A stretch of 64,000 bases of DNA from Sodiomyces alkalinus F11 (Eukaryota > Ascomycota > Sordariomycetes > Glomerellales > Plectosphaerellaceae). The stretch lies in the NCBI RefSeq assembly GCF_003711515.1, contig NW_021167086.1:1712289-1776288 (forward strand). Reading direction: 5' to 3'. The notes below the pieces were generated by a model. That model was not told the DNA's origin. It made no database searches and saw only the letters and a list, made by a program, of their open reading frames with translations. Made by a program: the position numbers and the translations under genes. Shown piece after piece: positions 54,231 to 64,000 of this stretch (position 1 is the stretch's first letter; each line of letters opens with the position of its first letter).

Positions 54231-54829
54231 TCCCACTATTACTAATTAAATGCTAAACTAGTAGATTATAGCCTAGTAATAATATAGTTCTTATTACTAA
54301 ATAGAGTAAAAGCCCTAAAATAACCTTTGAATATAAGCCCGGCCCCTGATTCACCTTTAGCGAAGTACCGGGAGAACTCTTATTAAAACTCGCGGTCTTT
54401 AAACCTATAGATATTGGTTAGGTATTTAACGATATAGTATAATAGGAGGCTTACTATAGATAAGAGGAGTACGGGGTAAGAGCCTAGTAAATTAAGGGAG
54501 TAAGAAGGGTATATATAAGAGATAATAAGATAATAACTAGGGAACTATAGCCTATTTACTTTATAAGTTATAATAGTGATTATATACGAGAAATAGGGAT
54601 TATAATACTTATAAAGATAGCTATTATAGTAAAGAGTAAGACAAGATTAATAAGCGTGGCCGAACGTGTAGGGAATTCTTTTATAGTCGGGTAGGAGAGC
54701 GGGCTAATCTAGTAAAACGGCGCGGTTTATATTATTATTATTATTATTTCGCGCCGTTTTCCTTTCGTATACCTACTATTCGGAGATCGGATAACCCTTA
54801 TACCTTCCTTTCTTCGAGTTCGAGGTTAT
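54231..54829. other. Unassigned RIPped DNA with a hairpin
   Basis: No gene recognised. Some plus-strand frame is open (KALK.PLNISPAPDSPLAKY, about 54310-54370) without a known match. It contains the hairpin described separately at 54714-54760. Confidence 0.3.
54714..54760. repeat. Perfect 11-bp hairpin with (ATT)n loop
   Basis: AAAACGGCGCG at 54714-54724 and its exact reverse complement CGCGCCGTTTT at 54750-54760, enclosing 25 bases made mostly of ATT repeats. Sits just beyond the 3' end of Gypsy4 pol. It could be a transposon end, a terminator-like fold or a recent small insert. Confidence 0.75.
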
Positions 54830-57060
54830 TCACTATACGTGAATAGCGTATAGTTACCTCGGGTAACTTACTTTCCGTATTCCGCGCCGGGCGAGGCTAT
54901 AAGGCTAAGCCGGCATCCCTTAAAGGCCCTTTACTTTAAGTATCTTTTAACCCTTTAGTCTCTTTAATTTCCCCTAGTCCTAATACTTTATCTGCCTTAG
55001 CTTCTTTGATTACGGTCTATAGAGTCTCTAAGGCCTTTTACTATTTCTTAAAGGCCTTAGCTATTTCGGGTACGTTTATAGCTTCCTTTAGTATCTAAAT
55101 ATTATACCAACTAGGTTATCCCTTCTATCGAATTAAGTACTCGATATAAGGCTTACCTCGGCCTTTCTTAGTGATTCTCTTAGCTAGGATAGCTTTAATC
55201 TCGTAGTGCTTATATAGGTTACACTATTCGTGTTTATCCTTATTAGGGTCGCCGGGATAAATAGGCCCTCTATTAGTTATCCGGCTAGGGAATAGGTCTA
55301 TACCCGGTTCCTTCGCCGGTTATAGATAGGAGATACTAATAACGGGATAGATATTAAGCGTTACGGGTAGTTATAGAAGGTAGGCTAGTAGCGAGACCTA
55401 TTTCTTAACCTTAAATAGGCCTATTCATTATTAACTAAGCTTCGTTAAGGGTTTATTAGGTAGCGAGTAGCTATACCTAAGCTTAATAAAGACGAAGTCC
55501 CCGGGGGCGAACCGAATACTACGATACTTCTTATCATATAGCCTTTTTATATATATCTAAGCTAAGGCGATTAATAGTTTAGTATCTTCCTAGGATAGTT
55601 TCTAAGCGAATTACGGGTTCGTATCACCGATTATATTAGAGGACTATTCGTTCGTATATAGTATAGTAATTTATTCGGTAAATAACCTAAGACTTCGCTA
55701 AAGGCGTTACTTAGGTTAAACTATAACGCGATAATACCCTTTATCCACGGCGCGTCTAGGTATATAGCGAGGAATATAGGGATTACGATCTCGACTATCT
55801 ATCTAATTCTTCCGTTTAGATAGGCTATTGGTCTACGGGTACTATACTATTAAGAACTTAAGTAGCGTGCCCGCTTCCTTCTAAAGCGTTATCTAAAAGG
55901 CGGATAGAAACTTAGGGTTATAATCGGAGATAATCCCTTTAGAGATACCCTAGTTACTAAGCTAAAGGAACTAAAAGAGGATATAAGCCTAGTCCTCCGC
56001 TATATAGGAGGTATACCCTGGAATAAAAAGGATAGCCTTAGTAAACTTATTCGTTACCGTAAGGAGGGAGTTAAATAAGGGGAAGCCCTCCTTTTACTAA
56101 GGAGAGCTAACTAAGGGCACCTCGGGTAACCTAATAATAAAATCTATTACGATAATATACAACGGAATAGGGGGTATTATAATTAGCTATATCTCGCTAA
56201 GCGGGTATTGTAACAGAGCAGGGCCGTAATGACACAAAACTCGATTGTCTAGATGATAGGAATTGTGATGGATGATCTAAATCTGGATGAAAATCTAGAT
56301 ACAAGAAGATCTGATGAAACGCTCCTTATATAATCCGGTCGGTCACGTGCACCTATTTGACCCGATTGACCGGTTCGCACCACTGACCTGATTGGTCAGA
56401 AAACGAGCGGCCGACCTGATTAGTTATCCTGACCCCAATAACCGATCTGCGCGGTTATAGTATTAGTATTTAGTCTAATTAGTAGCGTATGCCGAGTAGT
56501 TAGCGATATAAGACTCGATTTCCTTACGGAGCTTAGAAATAGCGAATCAGCTAACTAACTCGTACTAGGTTCGCTTAACGCTAAAATAGTAGCGCTTATC
56601 GTAGGCGGCCTAAATAAACTCCTAATATAAGGAGAAAGAGATATAGAGGCGATACTTCCCGCTCTATTCTAGGTAGTAAAGGAGCTTATTATCTAACTCA
56701 AAGGGGATCTTAACCGGCGAATTATAGTCCTATAGCTAGGTAAGGATAAGTCCTTATATAGTATTATTAGTATAACTATCGCTAATTCTTTATTATAGAT
56801 TAGCGTTTATCTCAAGCTCGGAGAAATAATAAATAGCCTAATCACGCGAAATCCGTTTTAGTTCGCTATTATCTTCCGTTTTCGGAGGGTCTATTATAGG
56901 TAGCCGGGAGAGGGTATCGGCTATAATATTCGTTTTACCGGGGATATACTAATAATCTAACTAAAACTAGCTAAAGAACTCCGAAGAGAGAATAAGCTTT
57001 ATATTTAGCCTAGTTTTATCCGTGCTTAATAGCGTAATAGACTTTATAATACCGATAGTA
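54830..57060 (-). pseudogene. Gypsy4: C-terminal pol (RNase H end, integrase, chromodomain)
   Basis: Minus strand. The RNase H end and tether read YIPGKTNIIADTLSRLP (about 56950-56900), then an integrase N-terminal region to 56463, which is interrupted by a solo LTR (56209-56459). The core follows: VIDFIIRLPEVPL, LLTVTNKFTKAILFIPGY, FLQLSNQGISKGIISDYNPK, FLIVQYPQTNSLS (about 56150-55830), then FAPGDFVFIKL, LTKLSQQ.IGLFKV. A chromodomain follows at about 55215-55075 (YEIKAILARITKKGRGKPYI, YLIRQKGQPSQYNI). The frame tails off with basic stretches near 54950-54850. RT and gag are missing, LINE4 lying where they should be. Different family from Gypsy1. Confidence 0.75.
56209..56459. repeat. Solo LTR inside Gypsy4 integrase
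   Basis: A 251-bp unRIPped block begins TGTAACAGAGCAGG and ends GCGGTTATA. The flanks GTAT (56205-56208) and GTAT (56460-56463) form a 4-bp duplication; a 5-bp one is imperfect. It is full of CpA/TpG in contrast to the RIPped surroundings. The right end resembles that of the repeat at 1968-2326. It contains several CCGAT/GACC(C/T)GATTG-type short repeats (56337-56420). Confidence 0.75.
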
Positions 57061-57079
57061 CCTCCTCTAGCGACTATAG

Positions 57080-59145
57080 AAATAGGCACGAATAAAAGGC
57101 AATACACTACTAGACCCCCCGTTAATACCGCTACTACGCCGAGATAACGGCGATAGCCTAGCCACTAGACACACGGAGAAAGCCAAAGTCCTTAACCGGA
57201 AGTTCTTCCTACCCCCCCTCCATACTACCCTTAGGCCCCTAAGCGCGGAATTTCCCCCTAGATAGGATATCCGCCGCGATATTACCGTAGCGGGCGGGTT
57301 ATTACTCGAAGAGGTGCCGCTATACGACTATAGTAATCCTTAAGAAGGAAGGCTAGCCGTCGGCCGATTATAAGATAGTAAATGGCTAGCGACCGATATC
57401 ACTCCTTAGTATAATAGGTAAAGTCCTTAAGGGGATACTAGCTAACCGTATCGCCGCCGTAGCGGAAGAGTATTAGCTCCCCCCAGAAGGATAGATAGGT
57501 AAATAAACCGGGCGGAGTATAAAGATAGTAGTATAGAGAGTAATAAAGGCTATAAGGGCGAGCTAGACCTATAGCGGCACCGCTTTAATACTCTAAATAG
57601 ATATTAAAAACGCCTTCGATACTATCCTTACTCCTATCTCCTTAAAGTACTTAAAAGGAAAGGATTCCCCCGATAGCTTATTACCCTAATTAGTAGCTTT
57701 CTCTAAGACCGTATAGCCTAGCTATTACTTAATAGCGAAATAATCCCCCCGCGGTACCTCCGCGGGGGTATACTATAGGGCCCCCCGATCTCCTTTATCC
57801 TTTTTATCCTATATATCTTTACCCTTTATAAGGAGCTAAAAAGGGTACTTACAATAATAGTAGTAGGATTCGCTAATAACACGAATATTATTGCCTTTAG
57901 CAGGACGGAGGTATAAATATAGTATTATCTCGACGCCACGTAGAGTGCCTACCTAAATTAGGAGATAGTAAGCGGACTATAATTCGAACCGGCTAAGTGC
58001 GTCTATATCCCCTTTATAAAATCACGCTAGCCCTCCTTTACCGTGCTCCCCCTTAGCGCTACTTTAATACCGGTAGCGGAGGCGATAAGGCTTTTAAGCG
58101 TATAGCTTAATAAGAAACTCGATTTCCGGTAACACGCTAAGAAGATAAAAAGCCGACTAGCTATATAAATATACGCCCTCTTAAGGCTTAGTACAGCAGT
58201 ATAAGGGTATAGCTTCGCGGATATAAGAAGACTATACCTTATAGTAGTAAAATTAATAGCGGCCTACTACGCCTCGGCTATCTATAAGATAGGGGCCGGC
58301 CCCCGGTATAGCCCTATAGTGGCACTTACAGCGATATAGAACCGGTGCCTTAGATTAGTAGCCGGAGCGTATAAGGCTACGCCGGTTAGGGTCCTCGAAA
58401 AAAAGACCTTTATCCCCCCCCTTAACCTATACCTCTTAAGCCTAAATACCCGAAAGATCCTCCGGATATAAGAAGAAGGGACCGAAGATAAGATATTAGG
58501 CGGAGTATATACTGCGGGAAGAGCCCTAATAGTACCGAACTAGTATTATAGAACCTATACCGCCCTCGCGTGGATAGTATAGCTTACTGCCCTAATAACC
58601 TAGGCCGGAACCGCGCCCCCGCGGAAGGCCCTTACAAAGGAATAGGGTTAAGCCTAGATAGAAGTTTAGCGGCCCTATACCTACGCCGTAGCGGCAATAA
58701 ACCGCCCCTTAATATAACACTCCCTCCGGAAATACAAAGGGCTCCTTAAGCTATAGAGCTCTGCACTTACCTAGATTATAATAGAAAAACTAGGCCTATA
58801 AGTATTCCTAGCTAAAGTAAGGGTACCGGGCTTCCTATTACCGCGGTACCCTTACGGGGACAGAAGGTCGGAAACGGCGGAGTATATAGTACTCTAATAC
58901 CAGGAAGTAACTAAAAAAGACTATAAAGACCTCTTCGGTACCGTAGGGAGACTACTTATAACTAGAGGAGTTTTATATAACGTATTAGAATACGATACTA
59001 AGGCCGGGGTAATTATAAGGTAGTTTCTATAACGGAAAAGACTTAAGGACTTTCGCCTTACCCTTAAAATCATTAAGGCCTATAAAAATAGCGATAGCAC
59101 CGAAGCCAGACCGGAGCAGAAATAGAATTGTATAACGAACTAGTT
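57080..59145 (+). pseudogene. LINE4: Tad1-type ORF2 (RT to C-terminal zinc motif)
   Basis: 5'-truncated plus-strand LINE. RT: TIVILKKEG.PSADYKIVNG, RPISLLSIIGKVLKGILA (about 57385-57450), GQIGK.TGRSIKIVV, LQIDIKNAFDTI (about 57590-57625), SAGVYYRAPRSPLSF and the catalytic site as VVGFANNTNIIAF (about 57860-57900). Then LSVQLNKKLDF, LYLIVVKLIAAYYASAI, NRCLRLVAGAYKATPVRVLE (the conserved end of the RT-linked region). The C-terminus has YPYGDRRSETAEYIVLQY at about 58843-58895, where intact Tad ORF2 has a C..C...H...C motif; His and Cys are RIPped. It ends after RPEQK near 59130. Closest relative in the window is LINE3. Confidence 0.8.
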
Positions 59146-59944
59146 AATCATTAGTAAGGGTCCTATAAGCCAGGACCTTAGCGGTATTAGCTCGGCACTA
59201 ATAGGGCGCTACTGATTATTATTATCCTTATCGCCCTTAATAGCGCTAATACTACTCTTAATATACTTAAGGCCCTAAAAGGACTAGTTAGCGAACTATT
59301 ACCGCTAGGGGCCGTAACGGGGCTAAAAGGAGGCCACTTATAAGGTGCTCTAGAATTAGGTCTATCTTACCCTCCTAACGCCTTATTAGGCGAACTAACT
59401 CCTATAACTCCGCCGGCGCGGTGCCGCTACGGCCACGACTAGAAGGTAATACCCGGTTTAGGACCCGGCTAAAAGACCGGGACGCCGTCCCTAAACGCTC
59501 CTTAGCCTATAGCTTATTAGTAAGGAGACTACCACGGCACTGTAGGGGGATACTTATAGTAGCGACACCGTTACTACTAACGGCCTTTACCGCTATATAC
59601 GCCTTATAAAGGTCTATAAAACGCTATTACTGCTTTTTAGTAGCGGAGGGGACCTATTAAAATAATTAAAATATACTCCTATGGTATACCTATAATACTA
59701 TAATAGCACTAGCACGACTTATATTCTTATATAGACACCGGCTATTAATATATTAAAAACAGGCTATACTAGTTCCTATAGTGTTAAAGCAAGCCTCTAT
59801 ATCGTTTAGGTAAGTGCCTAAGCGCTTACTATAATATATATAACTATGCTAAGTCAGCTATTACGGCACCGTATTAACACTATTAGGGCTTATATACGGT
59901 ATAACCCTAATTAAGCCTTTCTTATAACGATTACGATTATTACT
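59146..59944. other. Unassigned RIPped DNA
   Basis: Possibly the 3' untranslated region of LINE4 followed by another fragment. A 62-codon open frame (59421-59609, Arg/Leu-rich) shows no recognisable protein. From about 59640 the sequence becomes more AT-rich. The truncated end of Gypsy3 begins at about 59945. Confidence 0.35.
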
Positions 59945-62763
59945 TTATACCCTAATCGCCGAGACTAGCGCTTACTATTCCGTAATAGCCTCAAGTTTCT
60001 CGGGGTCGTAAAATACCCCCTTTTCCGCTATAACGATAAACCCTAGGTATTTAACCGTCTTAATGCTAAACTCGTACTTCTTCGGGTTAAGGTTTAGCCT
60101 AATATCTATAAAGGCACCAAGTACTCGCTATACCTTCTTCTTATAGTCCTTATAAGATCCGTCTAAGTAGATTAGGGTATCGTTTATATACACGGAGACA
60201 AAATCGTTAAGGAACTCCTATAATAACGAGTTAATATATCGCTAGAGCGTTATAGGCGCGCCGATTAACCTAAAAGGGTATACTAGCTACTCGAATAGTC
60301 TAAACTAAGTATAGAATACGGTCTTATAGTTATGTCTAAGAGCTATCCGTATTTTATAGAAAGCGGCTATAACGTCTAACTTAGTAAACCACTTCGCTTT
60401 AACTAGATTATGTAGTATCTTTATAATTAAGGGGAGTAGATAGCGATCTTACTAAGCAATCGTATTTAAGGCGTAGTAGTTATAATAGAATCGGAGGCCG
60501 CCTCCTAGCTTGCTTACGAATAGTATAAGCGCGGTAATAGCTAAGCTACTCGTATAAATAAATCCCTTATCTATTAGATCTGTTATCGTCTTCTATAATA
60601 TAAGAAGCTCTTTACGCGATATATTATAAAGTAAGCCCTATAGTAAGGCTTATTCGTTACTATTACTATCCTTTTATAAATAGACTTCATAGTTAGCGCT
60701 AAGTCGGTATAGGGGTAGGCGTATAGAGTATAAGGGCGTGAATAAATCGCCGAACTCTTATATTATACTCTCGGAGATATACTCTTACGGGTTTACCGGC
60801 TCCTTTATACTTAGAGCTTTTTCGATATTCTTTAACGATATAGGCTATAAGCCCTTTTCCTATCTTTTTCCCCTTTAGTGCCGTAATCGTTAGTATAGTC
60901 CTATAAGCACGGACCCTATTATTAATACTATAATACGGATCTCTTATACTACCTTCGGCTTTTCTTCGCCCTAAAGTCGGATATCGATATCGGCTACTCC
61001 GTAGCGAAGCCTTTATTCCTTAGCATAAAGGACTATATCGTTATATTCTATCTATAAAAGCCTAAAGAAGAGATCCTAGTTTAGACCTAGTATTATATAC
61101 GCGAAAACGCGCTCGGTATACCCTTATATATCTAGTGTAAAGACTACGATACTGGTATTACTAGCCGGTTTAGTCTTATCCGAGAAGCCTTTTAATAGTT
61201 GTTTCTTCTTATTAACTAGTAGTAAGCATATTTTTCGAGTAAACTTTGTATTTATAGCGGTATAGTAGTTATAATCCGTATCTATAAAAGTGTTTATTAA
61301 TTTACTATTATTAACTCTTACTTAGATTAATACTAACTCGCTCCGTAATAACGGTTTAAATTCCTCCTACTCGTGTTACTCTCGCGCCGATAGCTTTAGT
61401 ACCCGATTCGTACTAAAGCTACTCTTTTTCCGAATCTTCGGTATCTTCGAGAATATCTTCGGATTCCTCCTCTTAAGGGGATATTCAGGCTACTATATCC
61501 TTCTTACTCTTATAGTGCTATTAAACGTAGCACTTCTGCTAGTAATTCTAATACGTAATATTCGCTTGGCGGTTAGGTTTTTATTAGGACTCCTTAGACT
61601 CGCCGACCTTATTAACTCTACCTATAGCGATATTGCCGTTAATATCCTTAGCCGGTTTATAGGTAATAGGAATTAGTCGGTACGACTTAATAATACCCTC
61701 CTATCTTTACGCGATTATTTATATTTATTAACCTACTCGGTATAGGTATTAGGGAGGTTAGCTACGACTAGGCTATTATATCGCCTATTATTTAGGGCGC
61801 TATTAACGAACGATATCTTAATATAGTCTACCTAGTTATAGCCTCCTACTTATACTAGGTTCCTTTTAAAGGTAGGTAGGAAGCGCGCGAATGGCTAATT
61901 GGGTTTTTACTTTATCGATCGGAGGGTATTAGTAGCGCGGCCTTATTCGTTATAGTCCTTATATATATAGTCGAGGTAGGCTATAAATCCCTCTAGGTTA
62001 AATTTACCATTTATACCTCTGTTACTAAAAAGAGTACTAACTACCTACCAAGGCTAGGTATCTAAGCACACGTTGATTATATACTATGCCTTTTTATTAC
62101 TACGAAATAGCGGGCTATTACGTTTAAGTTTTAGTTGTATAGCCTAGGACTAAGCGATGTATTCTATACATTTTCTACTAAATTTTACGGAAACGGCGAC
62201 CTACTATACACGATATAAGAGTATAGGTGCCGGTACCGGGATAGGTATAGCAGTCTTTGCCTTTAGGGGCCTAGGTAAGGGCGAGGGCGTGATAACTAGG
62301 GTGAGCGTCGGGTATATCGTAGGTACGAGTTACGGGTTAAGTTAAGACCTTTTAAAGACTATTTATAGGCTAGCAATTATATTATAAATAGGGGCGATAT
62401 ATCCTTACTATTCTCTATACGCGTTATACTACGCGTTCGTCGATCTTATTATATAAAGTCCCTACGACCTGCCTTTAGCCCCTTAGTAGGCTCGGGGCGA
62501 AGTGATTGGGACCTCCTTCTATATAAGCATTAAAGCTTATAATCTTAAGAGTTCGAATATATAACGGCTTATTAAAAGTTATTCACGTATTAAGGCCGAA
62601 AATATAGTTTATTCGAACTAAGGAAAGAAAGGAGGAAAGGAAAAGTCTACGCAGTATATAGGCGGCTAAGTATATATAGAATCGCACGGGCCTTACTAGG
62701 AGGTCCATGCTTCTTAGTCCCGGCCACTGCCGGGGACTATTCCGCGGGCTATAGCCCATAATA
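59945..62763 (-). mobile_element. Gypsy3: truncated inverted relative of Gypsy1
   Basis: On the minus strand it follows Gypsy1 from its 5' LTR through gag (about 62500-61400), protease and RT, and stops at about 59945, the point matching about 22790 of Gypsy1, just at the end of the RT. RNase H, integrase, antisense region and 3' LTR are missing. RT motifs seen include a Y.D-type catalytic region near 60185-60200 and a 'Y-L-G-F' segment near 60030. The gag knuckle is near 61560-61500. It is inserted in a Copia gag; no second target duplication can be tested because the far end is lost. Confidence 0.8.
62560..62763 (-). repeat. Gypsy3 5' LTR
   Basis: 204 bp, reverse complement of the Gypsy1 LTRs. 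It carries the same hairpin (plus strand AGTCCCGGCCACTGCC.., about 62716-62738), with CpA retained in the loop. The inner leader on the minus strand reads TATTCGAACTCTTAAG, a close match to the Gypsy1 leader. Confidence 0.88.
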
Positions 62764-64000
62764 GAAGGGAGTATATTCTATAGGATTCTTTATTAGAATC
62801 CTCCTCTTAGTTATCAATAAAATTAGATACCCCCTTTAGCGATTCTTTCGGCTATAACTTCTAAGAGTCGTTTTTAATACTCTTTTTAACGCTTTTAGCG
62901 TCCTTTTCGATATTCTCCCGAAATCCTTTCTAACATTCGTTATCCTAGGTCTTACTATTCCGGTCGCAGCGTTCTAAGATCTCTTTTAAAGGTATATATC
63001 CCTTCCTTCTAGCTTTATTAATATTAGGGCATTTCTATAAGGGCTTATAATTATATTTACTCCTCTTCTTATTAAGGTAGTCGTAAAGCCACTCTTTCTT
63101 TAGAGAGGACTATTAATTACCCTATTATCCCGATTATATCGGCTAATCCTTGCCTTCTTTATCCTTACCTAGGAAGGTTACCATATAAAAGGATAATACG
63201 GTAGGCTTTTTATCGAGTTAGTACGGGTAACAGCGATAAAGCTATATCGTATACACTCGTCTATAATAGATTAAATTAAGGGTAAGTCTTTCTTATCTAA
63301 CCGTAGGAGCCTTATAAAGCGTCTCTCTAACTATTTTAGTACTACGCTACCAATAGCGTTAAAGAAGCCGTTAATCTAATCGTCCTTAGTATCGTAGTTA
63401 TAAACTTTATACGTCTTAGCGTCGCGGTATAGCTTAATAAAGTCTTTTAGCTAGCGCTTATAGGGTATACGCCTAATATGTTAGAAGTATTTATCCTAGC
63501 GTCTCTTAATTAATAAGTTCTAGGCGGCGTTTATCGACTTAAGATGCGTTTTAAGAGCCTTTAATATGTCTCTTACTTCCTTTTAGCCGGTATACTAATC
63601 CTTTAAAGCAGGGCTAACTATCTTCCCGATATAGTTATAGAGTACTTAGATCCCTCTCTTTTTAGCCTTATTCCAATCCTCTTCCACCTACTAGATTTTA
63701 AATAGTATATCCTAATTACCTTTTCCTTTAATAGAGGCTAGAGGCGTTAGTAGATCTATTCAAGTACGGCGCTTCGGCCGTTTAGCTTCTTTAAGGTCGG
63801 GATTAATAAAGTCGGCGATATCGTGGGAGTACACGATAGTTATCATGGCTTTAATCCAAGGCCTCTAGTCTTTCGGAGTAATAAGCGTTACGAGGCCTAT
63901 AATAGGCACTACTATTGTGGAAGCTATCGTTATACTAATAAAAAGCAGTGGAATAGAATAAACGGAAAGGTTAATTAACTATCCTAAGCACTTAAAACGA
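62764..64000 (-). pseudogene. Copia-like gag relic (edge of window)
   Basis: Minus-strand frame from 64000 downward. IGLVTLITPKD.RPWIKAM (about 63900-63845), IVYSHDIADFINPDLKEAKR (to about 63780) resembles the N-terminal box of fungal Ty1/Copia gag (a W..W motif followed by D.I.D.INP). A helical body follows with FIKLYRDAKTYKVYNYDTK (about 63445-63390), FFNAIGSVVLK, LDKKDLPLI, SIIDECIRYSFIAVTRTNSI and a Lys-rich end (WLYDYLNKKRSKYNYKPL, ENIEKDAKSVKKSIKND). It is cut at 62763 by Gypsy3. Assignment is by pattern only; fewer stops than neighbours. Confidence 0.5.

Noticed and set aside
57080..62763. Idea that Gypsy3 and Gypsy4 are two halves of one element split by LINE4
   Set aside because: The RNase H/integrase of Gypsy4 does not match that of Gypsy1, whereas Gypsy3 follows Gypsy1 closely, so they belong to different families.

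Overview
The window looks like a heterochromatic block of nested, dead transposons from a filamentous ascomycete (Pezizomycotina), with one small island of living DNA. The evidence for this host is repeat-induced point mutation (RIP) of CpA/TpG to TpA, spliceosomal introns of 49-119 bp, Tad1-type LINEs, chromodomain Gypsy elements, and a mitochondrial carrier with fungal-type sequence. CpA and TpG are almost absent over most of the window while CpG is plentiful. As a result Gln and Trp codons have become stops, His and Cys have become Tyr, Met has become Ile, and almost every element is a relic full of TAG/TAA. No tRNA, rRNA or CRISPR was seen.

Layout. 1-3070: remnants of a minus-strand Gypsy gag, a candidate LTR and unassigned RIPped DNA. 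3070-18520: LINE1 (plus). Its ORF1 is hit by a young solo LTR (4173-4373) and its endonuclease domain is split by a complete 9.1-kb chromodomain Gypsy, Gypsy2 (5512-14617, minus). 18524-27560: the C-terminal part of a Copia pol (plus), split by a complete 7.1-kb Gypsy1 (19964-27052, plus). 27590-30420: the non-RIPped island, with a solo LTR and one apparently intact four-exon gene for a mitochondrial carrier (28304-29534, minus). 30560-33755: Helitron Rep relic (plus). 33756-45830: LINE2 (plus), whose reverse transcriptase is split by LINE3-L (37513-44501, minus) with a 12-bp target-site duplication. 46370-54230: a second LINE3 copy (plus); together the two LINE3 copies form a giant inverted repeat. 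54830-57060: C-terminal pol of Gypsy4 (minus) carrying a solo LTR. 57080-59145: LINE4 RT/RNase H (plus). 59945-62763: Gypsy3, a truncated inverted relative of Gypsy1, inserted in a minus-strand Copia gag (62764-64000).

The most interesting signal is that the two complete Gypsy elements each seem to carry an extra reading frame on the strand opposite gag-pol, in the same place (between pol and the element's own 3' LTR). Both have a similar order of features: a basic nuclear-localisation-like start, a Cys/His-rich patch and a predicted coiled coil. LINE3 also carries, beyond its ORF2, an antisense frame readable in both copies. These are read through RIP stops by eye and need searches for confirmation.

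The only working gene I can support is the carrier. Everything else is transposon-derived. The nesting, target-site duplications and contrast between RIPped hosts and unRIPped solo LTRs allow a partial relative chronology.
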